Assembly: GCA_905250115.1 (NCBI GenBank)
Contig: CAJNOI010000030.1
Span: 2,070 to 66,069 of the forward strand
Reading direction: 5' to 3'
Source: Adineta steineri
Taxonomy: Eukaryota; Rotifera; Eurotatoria; Adinetida; Adinetidae
Length of the DNA stretch: 64,000 nt
Below, in pieces: positions 45,872-60,500 of this stretch (position 1 is its first letter; each line of letters begins with the position of its first letter). The position numbers and the translations under genes were made by a program. The notes below the pieces were generated by a model, which was not told where the DNA came from, made no database searches, and saw only the letters and a list, made by a program, of their open reading frames with translations.

Positions 45872-46467
45872 ATGTTTAGAAACTTGATAAAAGTTTTATA
45901 TTCTTCTATTCATTCATATTCCATGTCAACTAATATTAAAGCTACCTCCGATATACAATTGTTAGCTACCTATGGTACTTTACGAGATGATGATAATTCA
46001 GGTGCTGCATGGACGAACGATTTTGTGAAAGTATTTTTTTTTTCGTTGTGCTTACTAGTTGATTAAAACATTTTTCTCGAGTATTTAAAGGATATTAGTG
46101 GTGTTGTGACAGGTAAACTCGTTGGATATCGACTTTTTGGTCATTCTGTAATCAATTATCCATTTGCAATCTATACAGGTATTTGTCATATGAAATAAAA
46201 TTATGTAATTATTAATACATAAAAAAAGGGGATTCAAACGATTCGCTTGTTGTTCGTCTTTTAAGTTGGCCATCGAAAGAACAATTTGAAGAGAGAATTC
46301 AAGCAGCTGATATAATTGAAGGTGATGAATATGAACGCAGAGCAGTAGAAGTAATTGTTAATGATGAAATTAAACACGCTTATATTTACATATCAAAATT
46401 AGCATCATTAGATAATGATTGGAAATCTATTCCAAGTGGTGATTGGCTTCAACGACATTTGATATAA
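45872..46467 (+). CDS. Gamma-glutamylcyclotransferase-fold (AIG2-like) protein
   Basis: Exons 45872-46030, 46091-46178 and 46229-46467 give 161 residues. The family's substrate loop YGTLR is at 34-38 (LLATYGTLRDD). A later GDEYERRAVEVI strand carries the acidic residue usually catalytic in these enzymes. The fold cyclises gamma-glutamyl amines or peptides to 5-oxoproline, as in glutathione breakdown or release from crosslinks. The first 27 residues (basic, no acid until Asp27) could be a mitochondrial presequence; a second ATG at Met18 would give a cytosolic form. Exact substrate unknown. Confidence 0.78.
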
Positions 46468-47244
46468 ACTTAGACTTAATCGCAATGATTTATAATTATA
46501 AACACTACATCTATTTTATTAAACTAAATTTATTTTTACACCTTCTGTTGTCTTCGTAATTGATGGCAGTTAGAGAAATAACTAGTTTTATGCTAACAAC
46601 TGTTACAACGAGTTGATCGATATCAATACCATCTGATCTATTGCGCATTTGAATATAGCCATTCTTCTTTTTGTTTATAATCGTATAAAGCTAACGTATT
46701 AAATGATGTTCATAATATGATATGAAGAAAGAAATTTAACATTGACAAAAAGAGAGAAAATGATATGAAGGAAGCAGAATTAAAATTGTGCATATAATAT
46801 GTAAAAAAATGAAGGATGTTTTAATGTTAACTATTCGTTATTACAAATAGTGTGAAATGACTTTTGACTGGTTTTATTGCCTTCTGTTATAGAGTATTTA
46901 TAGCTTCTAATCAAATATGTTCATGAATGATTTTTTTTAGATTTTTTATGATGTTCACGTTGTTAAAGAAAAATCATCGTTCACCTTCAAGAATTGATTT
47001 TTCAATCTTTATTTCTTTTAATCGATATGCATCTTTGTGACATATAGGAAGAAAAAAAGAATAGCAGAACAGACACTTTTTTTCTACTGATGAACATATG
47101 AACATAAATAGCATTTACTATGGTGTAAAAAAGAAAAGATGAATGTCATGTTACGGATGAGTTATTCTTTCTTCTTCTACTTTTTCATTTTATTTGATTC
47201 ATTTTTATAATATTTCACTGAAATCACTTATATCAAATATTTCA
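46468..47244. other. Intergenic, no feature seen
   Basis: AT-rich spacer holding the 3' UTR of the preceding gene. No repeat or coding signal stands out. Confidence 0.4.
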
Positions 47245-47776
47245 ATGTTACCTGTATGTAATTCTCATTCAATGCTTATGCCAGCCAATCCATGTATGAC
47301 AGGAGTTCAACATGTTATGGTACCAATGATGCCTGTTCAACCTGTTCCTATTATATGTCCACCTAGTAATGTCAATATGTGTTTATCAACAACAATTCCT
47401 AATGAATATAATTCACAAGCATATGGTCGATTTCGACATGTTGAACGAGATCGACCTAGTTATCGTCATGCACCTTTTGATTGGTATCGACCACCAAAAC
47501 ATCGATACGATGTTGTTCATGAAGATGCTGCAGTTGTTACACTTGATGGACCTATGCCTATTGGTGATTTTTATCGTTATCATATTTATGGTGAAGGTAC
47601 AGATGATTATGATTATGATGATTCAAGTTCCGATGGGACAGAAGAATATGATGATGATCTAGATGATTCATCATATGATCCAAGAGGTCCTACTCATCGA
47701 CGACAAACTCGATCTGATTCTTATATTAATGATGATGATGAAACAATTCCTAATCTACCATTGAATCAACAACCAA
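47245..47776 (+). CDS. Acidic orphan protein, 3' end in gap
   Basis: From the first ATG (47245) the frame is open for 177 codons to the N gap. The N-terminal ~50 residues are Met/Pro-rich (PVCNSHSMLMPANPCM, MVPMMPVQPVPIICPP); the middle is Arg/Tyr-rich (HVERDRPSYRHAPFDWYRPP); the end is strongly acidic (DDYDYDDSSSDGTEEYDDDL). It may continue through the gap to 47889, though the sequence after the gap looks non-coding. I do not recognise a family, and the low-complexity composition suggests intrinsic disorder. Confidence 0.45.
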
Positions 47777-47786
47777 NNNNNNNNNN
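47777..47786. other. Assembly gap, 10 N
   Basis: Ten Ns, probably a placeholder of unknown length. They cut the 3' end of the acidic orphan gene. Confidence 0.95.
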
Positions 47787-49620
47787 TCATTCAATGTTGA
47801 TAATATCGATAGATTGGTTATGTTCATTTTTAATTGTTAATTACTATTATATGAAACAATATATATATATATATATTCTTAGAATTTGAATATGGACGAT
47901 AAAGTTTTCTCTCGTCCAATTATGAGAATAACTGCATGATTGTTTTTAACAGTATGTTTTCTGATTCTGTAAAGAAAGAAAACGAGTACAGAGAAGAAGA
48001 AGAAGAAAAAATAAGAGAAAAAGAAAAAAAAAGTGCCATAACAAATAAGAGACAACTCAATCAGCACTAAAAATAAAGTATATCTTTTGCACTTATATTC
48101 TATAGATTGTAAACTTTATTTTTCTTATTCTCTTTATCGATATATATATAGTTAATTATTAAAATATAATTTAATTAATATTTAATAAGTAAATACTCAA
48201 TCAAAATTAAATATAAACTAAATTTTTTGAACACAACAACTAATTGCAAATAATGTCTATAAATATCATATGTTTTTTCTTTTTGTGATATATCAAACGT
48301 TTTCTATATCTCTGTTACTAACAGATGGATATTTCCTATGAGATCTGTTTTTTTTGTATGTCAATTGATAATTATATACAGATAAGTTAGTTTCATTTTA
48401 TTGACATGTTGTCTGTAAATAATATATTCGGTTAATAGAGCTTAAATGATATATTAAGTGTTACACGACATATATATATATAGAGATGTTTAAATATTAA
48501 TAAAATTTTTCATACATATTAGTTCCATTGAAATAAACAAAGTTTAATTTGTTTGTTACAACATAATAAATATTGTTTCTATTTTGATGAAACTATTAAC
48601 GTATATATTTAAAAGCAAATCTAATATTAAAATGATTCTATATATAAATCTTATATATTCGCGATCTGGGAAATCTCATACGAATTAAAACTATAATTTA
48701 TATAAATGCAAAAAAAAAACAAATTGTCACTAGAGATATTCAAAAGATTGTTATGGTAGTCTTTTGAGAATATTAGAAATGTCAAAACTAAATCGATTTA
48801 ATACTTATTTTTCAAAAGATGATATGAAAATTAAACATTCAAATCTAACTATTACTTGGATATACTGTGTCAAGTGTCATGCAAAAAAAAATTTACATGG
48901 AAATTTTTAATAAGACGCATTTATTTATTTATCTTACTTTATTCTATCGACAATTTCTGTTTATAAATAAATGATAACAAGAGAATGAAATATGAGAAAA
49001 ACAACAAACAATAAAAAAACAGTACATTCGATTTTTCTAAGAATTGAATCAGTGGAGTAGCTATTAACAAGATGAAATCTGATCGAAACAAAAAAAAAAG
49101 AACTAATGATGTGAAAACAGTATGCACAGGAAGTAAAAGACAAGAGAGATGAAAACAAAAAATTACTTTCTATATATAGATTATGTAAAGAAATTAGACA
49201 TGTGTCAGTTACTTGTTTGTGACACTTGAACAAAAACGAGAAGAGTATGGATGTCATACTAATAGACAATTAACGTTTGATATTTCTTTTTTGTTTTGTT
49301 TATAGAAACAAATTTAATAATTATAGTTTAATGTATATATTTTTTTTTGTTTGATTATGAAAACTAGTTAACGAAAAAAAAGTTTATATAATAAATAAAA
49401 GCTAAAAATAGAATGGTTTTAGATATATTAGCCTAATCTGTTCTATTCTTTGAATCGAATAGATATTTTTTAGAATAAAAATTTTATCAATTAGTCATGC
49501 TTAAAATATTTTGTTTCAAGCAATTATTTAATGAGAAAAGAGAAAAAAAAGTACGAATTTAATTTATTTCAAAGACAGACAAAAAAAAGAATTCTCCCTT
49601 TTTTTTCTTTTTATTATAAT
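47787..49620. other. Intergenic, AT-rich
   Basis: 1.8 kb between an orphan gene and a convergent membrane-protein gene. Several TA-dinucleotide runs (near 47862 and 48472) and poly-A/T runs. No gene, tRNA or paired repeat detected. Confidence 0.4.
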
Positions 49621-50938
49621 TTAAGCAAATATAGCTGTTAATTGTTGTTCACCGCCTAGATAAACTATTTTTGGTTCATATGAACAATCATCCGAAGTTG
49701 TCATTGGTGAACTATCATTATCATCACTAGATGAAAGTTGTATATTAGCACGAAATGCTCCATAAGTTATATTATCGTAATCACTTATAGTTGGTACAGT
49801 CATTTGTTGTTGTTTTGCACAAACAGAACTAATTGGTGAATGATAATGCTTTTTCCATCGTTGGCGACGTAGTATATATATACCAATTCCCAAAATAGCA
49901 CTTATCATAAAAATAATCAGACATGAGACTATGATTGAAATAGTAGCAATATTCATAGAAATTGATTGATAGAATTCATTATTAATATGTTGACAAGTTC
50001 CATGTATACATAAATTTTCTAATGGACATTGAATAAATGAATTACATATTCCACCCGTTCGACTTTCACAATAAGCTATTGAAAAACAAAAAAGAATAGA
50101 AAAATGATTTTCTTTGTTGCTGTTATTGTTTACCTTGATTATTATAGGAAATTTTTTTTTTCGAAATTTCCTTTGGACATAAACATTTTGTTGTTGAATT
50201 ATTTTGATGACACCATTGTAAACATCTTTTATTTATCATTGTACATTGATCAATATTATCAACAGCTTGTACACATATTGAAAACGATTCTTTAATTGAA
50301 TAAGATTGTAATGGTTGTCGACATATACAACGATGTTTGATTAGATTACATTGATAATTTTCTTCTGGATAACATAAATGCTCATTTGAACAATAATCAT
50401 TTAATGTTGATTCAATACGTAAATCAAGTTGAAATAATTCTTGTTCATCTGTACGATACATTGTTTTAGTTAAACAATCAATAGCTGTTAAATTTTTTAA
50501 ATATGTATTACCAGATTGTAAATACATTAAGTTTTTATCAATAAATGATGTACGAAGAAATTCACCATGTAATGTTGATGATGATTCAAGTGATGTCCAA
50601 TTTAATAATGAATTTTTATTTGAACATTCAATCATATTTAAATTAAAACGTATTAAAGGTTTTAACGATTTATTATGTGTTATAATTGTAATATGAAAAT
50701 CATCATCTTGATTTCGATTTAATGAATATGGTACAGTCATTGATAATATTCGATTATCGTTCGTCGTTTGATTCATAAATAAATATGATGAATAATTATA
50801 GGAATTAATATTACGAAATGAACAATTGGAAAGAAGAATTAATTTCTTAGGAGTACACGATGTATTTTCTCCAAATCCAACGACGACGATAACGATAATT
50901 ATCATTAGTAGAAGAGAAAATGTTCGATCAGACAACAT
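49621..50938 (-). CDS. Single-pass membrane protein with EGF-like cysteines
   Basis: Exons 50938-50134 and 50075-49621 give 419 residues. Residues 1-22 are a signal peptide (LLLMIIIVIVVVGFG). The ectodomain carries many N-glycosylation sites, then a Cys-rich part: DYCSNEHLCYPEENYQCNLI, followed by HRCICRQPL, and later NKRCLQWCHQN and ENLCIHGTC, giving two to three EGF-like or related modules. One transmembrane helix (ISIIVSCLIIFMISAILGIG) lies near 315-335, followed by a cytoplasmic tail with Tyr motifs (SDYDNITYGAF, EPKIVYLG). The layout is that of a type I adhesion or signalling receptor. I cannot assign a named orthologue. Confidence 0.72.
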
Positions 50939-53900
50939 GCGATGTCAGTATTTGTTGATAAGTACACCTAATCTGATGGAAATGCATCACGTTATTATTA
51001 CTAAAATGAACGAAACAAGGCAATCAATGTTTAGAGTTCATCATCAGATAGGATAAGAACGCCTGTTTGTCTAATATGACTAGTCAAACAGAAACATTTG
51101 ATGATGAGATCAAGCTAAAATAATAATAATAGTAGCTATGATCGATTCCTTTTCCACGTGTGGTTATATATACATTAGAAAAGCAATGAACAATGTTATG
51201 TGCTTCATTAAACAAATACAGGAAAGTATTAGACAAAACAAGAAATCTCAGTTGTCTTAGATTATTTATAAATAAAATCTATTCAACACTTTCCTACTCA
51301 CCTTTTATTTAGCGAGAATAATGGGAAAAAAACGAGATTAGCTGAATTAAGAACAAAAAAAAAGAAGAAGAAGATTATTATTACGACTATCCTTTTACAT
51401 AAAAGCATAGAGTATGTAGATGAATTGTCCTTGTATATAACAGAAGTGTAGATCACCTACTGTGAAATACAGATGGATCGTTTCACTTCTATTCATTCAT
51501 TCATTCTTTTTTTTCTTATATGACTGCTAACTTGTCTGTCATTCATCTACTAGCGAAAGACATGAGCATGCATATTAGTTACATCATAAAAATGCATATA
51601 AACTATTCATGCCGTTTTCTCTTTTCCTCATGAGTACTATAAGATATTCATATTCTCATCATTTAATATAGATGAACTCAATATATTTATATTATCCTAC
51701 CTATGTTTTGTTCTTAATATTATCTTAATAATGTTTCATTTGATAATAATCATCATCTATCTTCCATATCGATGCAATGATTATTTACATTTATTCTGAC
51801 ATACGCATTCTCTCTCTGTCTAGCAAATCATAGCTGAAAAAAAAAGTTGTTGATTTTACTATTACCATTTTCTCTCCTTTTCTTTTTTCTAGTATCGTCA
51901 TGCCGGTGTAAATGATTATGTAACTCAAGCTAATTCTCTCCCCCTCTCTCTCTCTCTGTCTCTTGTCTAGTGAACACTACCATTAGCGATCTAGCAAACA
52001 TTTTTTCCGTTATTTCGTCTTCTTCTTCTTCTCCTTTTCTTTAATATAGAACTTGTGAAGACCTTGTAATGCTTCTCCTCAATAAGCATTGTTCTTAGGC
52101 ATCTATTGTTCCGTCATCCAGAATATACAATCATGACATCAAAGCATATCAAGTGAAGTTCGATCTACAGAATGTTCTCCTTTATAAATGACCTCGACAC
52201 ACGCACACATAAAACGCTTGCAAGAAGGATGTCTTAAGTAACATTCAATGATCAATCGATTGATGAACCCAACGGAAATAACTGCTTCTTTTCTATTATT
52301 TTCTTCCAATTTCTCACTTCCGATGATCGACGACCAGAACAGAAACGCAAAGAATAATTTTTCTACATAATCATAATAAAACAAACAAAAAAAAAACGGT
52401 TCTTTTTGTTTTTCCGAAATTTATTTCAATAGGTTTTAAAGATTTTATTGACATAGAAAATACGGAAATGCCAAAGGCAATGAAAATTACGAAAGATAAA
52501 TAGAGAATGATTTATCTTGAGGCAACAAAAAAAAAAAGAGAGAATCTAAATAATTCTACTTCATGGTTCAATGTAATAAGACTCATTCGTCTAAAGGTCA
52601 ATTCAATTATATATAGTATCAAGTAAAATGTACAATAATTCGATCTCGAATAAATCTTGTTATATTCAGACGTGAATACAAAATTAGATGAATTTTAATA
52701 GAAGAAGGTATTAAGAAATATTGATTTTTATATACACAGTACATGAAGAAAGTACTCGAATGTGTCTAGAGACTTTTATCAATCAAAAAGTATTTTACAG
52801 TTCTTATTTGTTAATAAGATTTCTAATCAAAACGAATAATTTCCTTGGGAAATATAACATTTGGCGAGACAGTTTCGTGATTAAATTTTTATGGTATAAT
52901 AAAAAAAATTTACTTTGCGCATTTTTAGATTAAATTTATCTTAATATGAAATATGAGTAATATTATAAACAAATTCTTACCTTGTTCTATAATTGATACT
53001 AGAAAAAATAAAACTAATCAAAATTATTTTATATTTAAAATTTCAGTTTGAAGGTCTATATATTCTCTATTATTTAAAAAGAACATTTGGTATATACACA
53101 CAATGGCAACTTCTACTAATTCATCAGTTAATAAGATCATAGAGAAGAAATATGTTATAGTGTGGCATAAAATAATTTCGCATGATTATATTTTTGAAAA
53201 CATCCTTTAAAGTATATAGAATAAGTGTGTCTGATTACATGTTATTTATTATAAGAAGAAGGATTTGTGATTTGAGTGGTAGAAACTTATATTTTTATAA
53301 GAGGCCAACTTCTGTTAAAAGTGTCTATTTTTGGCATTGCGTGTGTTTTGAATAATGATTCTAATCAATTGTAATAAGACAATAGTAGCGAGTGTTTACT
53401 AGTTTATTTTAACTGTAATGTCAAAAATATGATTTATCGCTATTAAATTTTGAACCCATGGGAATGAATTATTAGAATTCTCATCAGAAGTTAGTCTGGT
53501 TTATTTTTTGGTCTCTGATTTCTATAAATAATAAATCAATACATGCTCGTTATTTTCCGCAGAAGAGAATTCTGTTCATACACTTCAATGTCATGATTCC
53601 TTGTTAATAAAAAATATAATGGGTAAAATATAAACTCTCAGTCAACAGATTAAATAAAGATACTGTGCATCTCAGAAGAACTTTAATAATTCGCCTAGCA
53701 TATCATGTACGATTTTTTTTCTATTAAGAATGGTTAATATATATTAAAGTTTAGATAAAACTGTATGTCTTTGAATATGATACTAATGACATAGGTTGAG
53801 GAGGACATCAGACAGTCAAATTCAATCAATTGTTTATATGTTTAAAGTGCATATAAACGCTTAATTCTCTAATATGCTATATCGATCAAACCATGCCTTG

Positions 53901-54524
53901 AAACGTGCAGACAAAAGATACTTAGCAGAATATCAATCAATCAAATTCAATTACGATTAATACAAAAGCTAGATCCAAGTATATCGAAATGGTATGCATG
54001 TGATATACAATATTAAATAATTCAAGCTACTCTAGAATCTTAGGAGTTTCATAATTGTAAATAAAATGTCGGTAAAAAGTATTGTAGAGTCTATCAACGA
54101 TTATTATTTCGAATATGTGTAAGCGTACAATACTTAACTGTAATAAATAGAAAATACAATTTTACAATAACAGAACAAGTACTCATACTTTTTTTTTTAT
54201 ATTAATAAACTGTAGTATTCGATCGTTGTTTAACCAGTCGACAATAAAATGTACTTGTAAAATCGATTGGAACATTCAACATGTGTGGGCTTCAATCAAT
54301 TAAAAAAATGAAGGTTTTCCTATAAGAAATCTTATGTCAATGTCAATCTTTTATGAGACGAAAGTAGCAGATGGTATTTTAATCATCATTAATAAATTTT
54401 TTTCCTTCTTTTTTTCTCTTTGCCGGAAAAAGAATTCTTCCAGCAGACTATATTATTACTGATTAAGGAAACAAAATTTAGCTTAGTTATTTTATTAGAA
54501 TACAAAAAAAATGATAACAAGTAT
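50939..54524. other. Intergenic 3.6 kb, no gene recognised
   Basis: This is the longest stretch without a supportable gene in the right half. It holds a CT-rich run (CTCTCCCCCTCTCTCTCTCT) near 51938-51958, TTC repeats near 52018-52035 and otherwise AT-rich DNA. Open frames are short and T-rich without splice logic. Confidence 0.45.
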
Positions 54525-57500
54525 TTAATCAACAAATATTGGTGGATAATCAAAATTATTCGTTTTTGAATTATCACTAGATATTGAACTACTGCTTGTT
54601 AAATAACCATCGTCTAAAATATGTTCAATATGTTGATCAATTTGTTTTTTCTAAATAAAAAAAATATGACTTTAAAAAAAATTAAATAATTATAAGAATA
54701 TTTACTTTTTCATTAACAGCAAATTTTAATTCTCCAAATTGTTTGGTACGAACATCATTTGATAATCGTATATTTTTATTTGTTGAGTCAGTAGTATTCA
54801 ATGCACTACGTACTTTTTCATATGATATATCGTCATTTACATTATCCTTCTACATTTATAAATGAAAAAAATAATAAAGCTCTTTCATTTAACTTAATAT
54901 ATATAATCTTACAGGTCGATCAGTTATATCACTTATAGAATCGTCTGTGTCTATTCCAGGATTGTTTCCATCATTGCGAACGTTAGATTCTAGGATATAA
55001 AATGCATTCACAATTCAATTATAGTAGACGAAAGAAGAGGAAGAAAAGAAGGAAGCTAAGGTTACTATATTATGTAGAAAATGATGAATGTGCTGTCGTG
55101 TTCGCTCTTTCTACTAATATGAGCACGAAGGAGATTAAATAGCAATAGTAGCTCATAGAATAATTTTTTTTTCCTTCTATATGAGATTTGCTTTTGTTCT
55201 TATTTATTTTTTTGCTACAAACGAATAAGAAAAACGACGACAATTGAGTATTTATACAAACAGAGAAGAAATAATATACAAACAACAAAATTCAATCATG
55301 TTTACTATACAATTAATATTCTTAGCTTCAATAGGTTTAATTGGTATTATATTTAATTGGCTTTTAATATTAGCAATTCAACGAAAAACATATCATCATC
55401 AAGATCATCATCGAGTACCAAGTCCTACAACAAATATGTCATTATTAAGATCGACTCAACCAACACATGGTCAAATGATTCAACCGCCTATATTACCTGC
55501 TGCTCGTTCGTCTATCTCCACATTTGATAAATATATATTAGCATTTTTAATAAATGATGTATTCGTTTGTAATTTCATTATACCATTACGTTTCATTGAT
55601 ATATCCCAAGGTTTACCATGTGTATTTCTTTGTTTTATATTAAAATTTTTTGAAAAATTAACAACAATTATTGAAATCGTTATTATAAATCTTCTTATTA
55701 TAACAGCCTTATCATTTTTTTATAAAAAACGTTTATCAACAACAAAATTATCATTTTTATGTTTATTTCTTATGACACCATTAATTATTATTTATTTATC
55801 AACAACATTAACCTATCTTGATATAAATGAATATGAATATGAACAACGTCCACCATCATGTAAACAAATATTTCTTTATATACATACAACAACATATAAA
55901 ACTTTAAATATAATTTCTTGTATAATAACATATTTAATTATATTTATTCAATTTATTCTACTTATTCGAATGAAATATTCAATTAAAAAATATAAACAAA
56001 ATAGTTTAAAAAGTGTCAATGAAACAGCAAATATAACAAAAAATATTCAACAAGAAATATTACTATTTGATCAGGTATGAATATTATTTTGTTTAGTTAA
56101 CCTTCTAGGAAATAAATGTGTTCTATTACTGTTAAAAACATGCACATCTCTAGAGGAATACGAGACGAATTTAATAAGAAATATTGTTCTTGATAAATGT
56201 GTAATCTTTGCAATTCACTATAAAATTTTAAGAGTTAGATGAAAAATAGTCATTTTGACCTTGCAGTATATTCTCAAGGGACGAACATCCGGACTTAATG
56301 GCATAAATTTACTATTTCATTTTTACATAGACAAAAAAAACAACAACTAAGGTAACATTCATATATTCCTGAAGTCATTTTCAGGCAATTAGCATAACTT
56401 TAGTTATTATGAGCACGTGTTCTTCACTTGATAGTTTATTACACCAGGCAAACCGAGGAAATTATTAATTTATATACATGATTTAACTAGACTTTTTTTT
56501 CTGTATAGCACTTATTATATTCCTTTAGAAAAAAAAGAGTTTTTCCTTTCAACTAATTGCATAATGTTATCAAAGATATTCAATTACAAGATACTCTCCT
56601 TGATAGAATTTTTGTTATATTATTTAATTTCTTTTTTTTTCTATTCTTGTTAATTACAATGATTGTATTATTTCTTTTTTTAGAATAATCTCGAAAATAT
56701 CAATCGTCGTTCAATGTATTCACCTCCAACTCATAATGTTTCAACAACAGCTTCAATCGCAAGTGATATGACACCATCAGCACAACGTTCATTTCAAACA
56801 TTTGATTATATAACTTATTTAGCTATTGTGGAAAATAGTCAAACATTATATAAATCAACATGGCTTCTATTATTGGTTTATTTAATTGTTCATATACCCT
56901 ATTGGTTATATGAATTATCAAATATTTCATGGTCATATAAATTTAAGGATATTTATCTGTTATGCCATGTACTTAAACCGTTTTGTTATATGACAACAAA
57001 TGAAAAATATTGTGGTCATGTATTAGCGATTCTACAATGTAAACCATTTCGTATGTTACCGAATATTTTAAGACGTAAATCACGTGTTGTTACATTGAAT
57101 GAGAATAATAATCCGAATGTAAATACTAATAATAATAATAATAATTAATAAATAATTAACTAACCTGGTTTATGAATAATACGATCGAATCGTGATATAT
57201 CGTAATGAGATAGTTTTAATGCATCAATAACTATTTTTTCAGAGAATAAACATTCCATTGAAAGAGATTTTGATAAACTTTCTTTCGTCGTAGATTGAAA
57301 CGCATTTGGCGGAAGAAGATGTGGTGCAGATAACTCACGACTCTGAATAACCTATATTAAAGAGAAAATCAAATGATAATATGACAATTATTCTTATTAA
57401 AATGAATATATAGAATCAACTTGTCAGCAACATATCATTTAATAAACTACATGAATACTTTAATTATATGATATGACAGGTATTTTTGTTTATGAAAATA

Positions 57501-60500
57501 ATCTGTATATGACAACTATAGAATAATAATAACATATCGTCATATAAGTTTTTTCTTTAAATTTTTTCGACCGGATATTGCCACTTGGCAACATTGAATT
57601 ATACGATCCAAAGCGCTCGCTTTTAGTGATTATCTGACATTTTTCTGACTGTTTGGTAACTACACTAGCACATTTCAGCAATTATTGACGCATTCAAAAT
57701 TTAAAAAAAGAGAAACTTTTTGCTGAGAAGATGGATAGATACAACTAAAATATTTTAAAATCAGATGAGAATCAATATAAGCCTGTTTTCGTGTACGTGA
57801 ACGTTTCACTTCGATACAAATTACTTAGCAGTTTTCTTTCGCAGATCTATTATATATTACAAGTCTATGAATGTATCGAAATCATTTGTAATAGAGATCG
57901 ACCTACTATAAGATTAAAATATACCCACCCAAAGATCATTATTAAGAACTTTCAGTGCTAATAGATTAGACTCCTGCACGGAGTCGCCGCCGAAGTTAAG
58001 TAAACTTCATATCAATAATTCAACTTTAGCGTTAAAAATTATTTAAGCTCATAGTTTTGTTGTCCAACATCTTCTCTACAAAATGATGTATTTTGAAGGA
58101 TCGACATCCGTCTCAGCAAGTCTCAAAAAACAAAATAAAGTACAGAAAAATCGGAGTCGAAAATGACTCCGACTTTTCTTTGTCTCGGTGAAGTTCAATA
58201 AAGCATCGACCTATCCTTCAAAATACATCATTTTGTAGAGAAAATGTTGGACAACAAAACTATGAACTAAAATAATCTTCAATGTTAAAGTTGAATTATT
58301 GACATGAAACTTACCTGACTCCGTGCAGGTCGCTATAGTAGATGTATTAAAATCTTAGCAAAACTTAGTTTTAAATTCGATCTTGAAAAGAATCTATTAA
58401 GTATTAGATAACATTAACTTACTTCATCGACATGAGCAGAAAAAGCTTCAATTCCATATAATTTCGACATTAAATTGAAATATGCTGCAATTAAAGCATG
58501 TATACAATTACAATTGATTTTCGATAATTTTTTATAATCTTCATCAATCGTTGTTAATAATGTTGACTAGAAAAAAAAACTAATGAAAATTAAAAAGAAA
58601 CAACTATTTTGTTTGTTTTAACTATTTTTACTTGAATTTCAAAACAAAAATGAATAATATCAACAAGTATATCTTGATCATTAACTTCAAGTGTAACAAT
58701 ATTCATAAGACAATAAATAGTATAAAAAATATCTTTTGTATTATTATTCATTAATATACAATTATAAAGTTGTGGAAGAAACTGAGGACCATACTAAAAT
58801 ACATTGATTTATTTCTAGAATTTTTATCAAGAAATAAATTTACTTTTTTCATAAATGGCATATCAACAAGATGTGATGTTTTTGTTGCAGCTGATAAATT
58901 AAGTTGTGAAATATCTTTCGGCATTCTTAGAAAAGAAAATATGATTATACTATTGATTTAATCAAATTTTCTAATTACCTAATTTTACGTATTTTATCAG
59001 CATAATGTCTTTTATCGATTAGTAGTATAAGAATTTCTAGAATAATTAAACGAATTTCTACGACAGATGCACTCATCATTTTAATTAATGGATCAAATAA
59101 TTGATGAGGAAATGTTGTTTGAGTTGATGTTGATTCATCGTGGTGTTTAGCTTGATACGTTGTTGCAACCTAAATTTACTTTGATTAGTAATAAATTTGG
59201 TTTACCCAAATATCGCCAATAAGACATGCGCCAATAGCGAAAATCTTATTGGCGAAACTCGAAGACTTCATAAATGTAATCAATTAATTAGTAAATATTT
59301 GTATTGAAAGTTCTATAGAAATTTTTTTTTAAAAAAGAAACATAAACGTACTTTTTGCATTGTTTTAAGAAGAAGTAATTGAAATTTCAAATTGACATCA
59401 CTAAATATAGATTGTATATTTTCTCACATAAATATTAATGATAAGAATAAACCTTAAATGATTTTTTTTATTTTCGTTGTCTTGATTAACTATTGGTAAT
59501 GATGTTATAATTATATGCATTACCTCCATTATTTGATAATCGCGTAATTTTTCCATAAACTCTCCTGTATGAAATAACAAAAGAAATCGTTATATGATCA
59601 TATATAAATTAAAATCTTTTGATGGCATAAGAGAGAGAAGCGATAACTAATTCTATTTCTAGTTCCGATATCCTTTTTCAGCATCATTTAAATAAGTAAA
59701 ATATGAATAGGTATTTATTATGCTAACTTATCTGTCCCTATAACAGACATTCTATAAATTTTGTAGGTGTTTTCGTATTAATATGTTTATTGCTTACTTA
59801 TTCCATCAATAACTGCATTTTGAAATTGTTGTTCATCTTGAATATATACTGATGCTTTCGAACGTCTACTTTCGTTATGAAATGATTTTTCTAAACATTT
59901 TATCAGACGTGCTATTCCACTAAATATTGTAGATTCTAGTTGTAAAAACAAACAAGGCATATAAAAAAAAATATTTATGTATTATTCATACCAACTCCCG
60001 TATTGGTTGCAGCAAACATTAAACAAACATGAATAACTTGCATAATACAAGTTTTTATACGTAATATGTCTTTTTTCTCACAGTACAATTCAAGATACTC
60101 AAGAAGTAAATCAATAGTTTTATAACTATTATGATGCTAAAAACCAAAATCAACTTGTTTTTTTTGACTTAATTCAGGTAACATACCTTAACTGAATTCA
60201 TTATTTCAGAAAATATATACTTTGGAAAATCAACTACAGTCCATAGTTCATGAAGATCTAAATGACTGAGAAAAAGGAATCAATAATGAAATATTAATTT
60301 TTGTTTGTACTTAAGAACAGGTTTTATACAAGTAGGAATATCGTTAACATGAACTCGACAAAATAAATCTTTCAAAATAGTATTAGCTAGAATATTGAGA
60401 TCATTTTCAGTTAATGTTTCTGTTGTTATCATGACTTGTTCAGGTGATATGGTTGTTATTCTATAACATAAAAAAGTAATTTGTTTTTGTTGTATTAATA

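Noticed and set aside
52139..52384. 81-residue minus-strand open frame in the large spacer
   Set aside because: Isolated, no recognisable domain, no neighbouring exons with matching phase.
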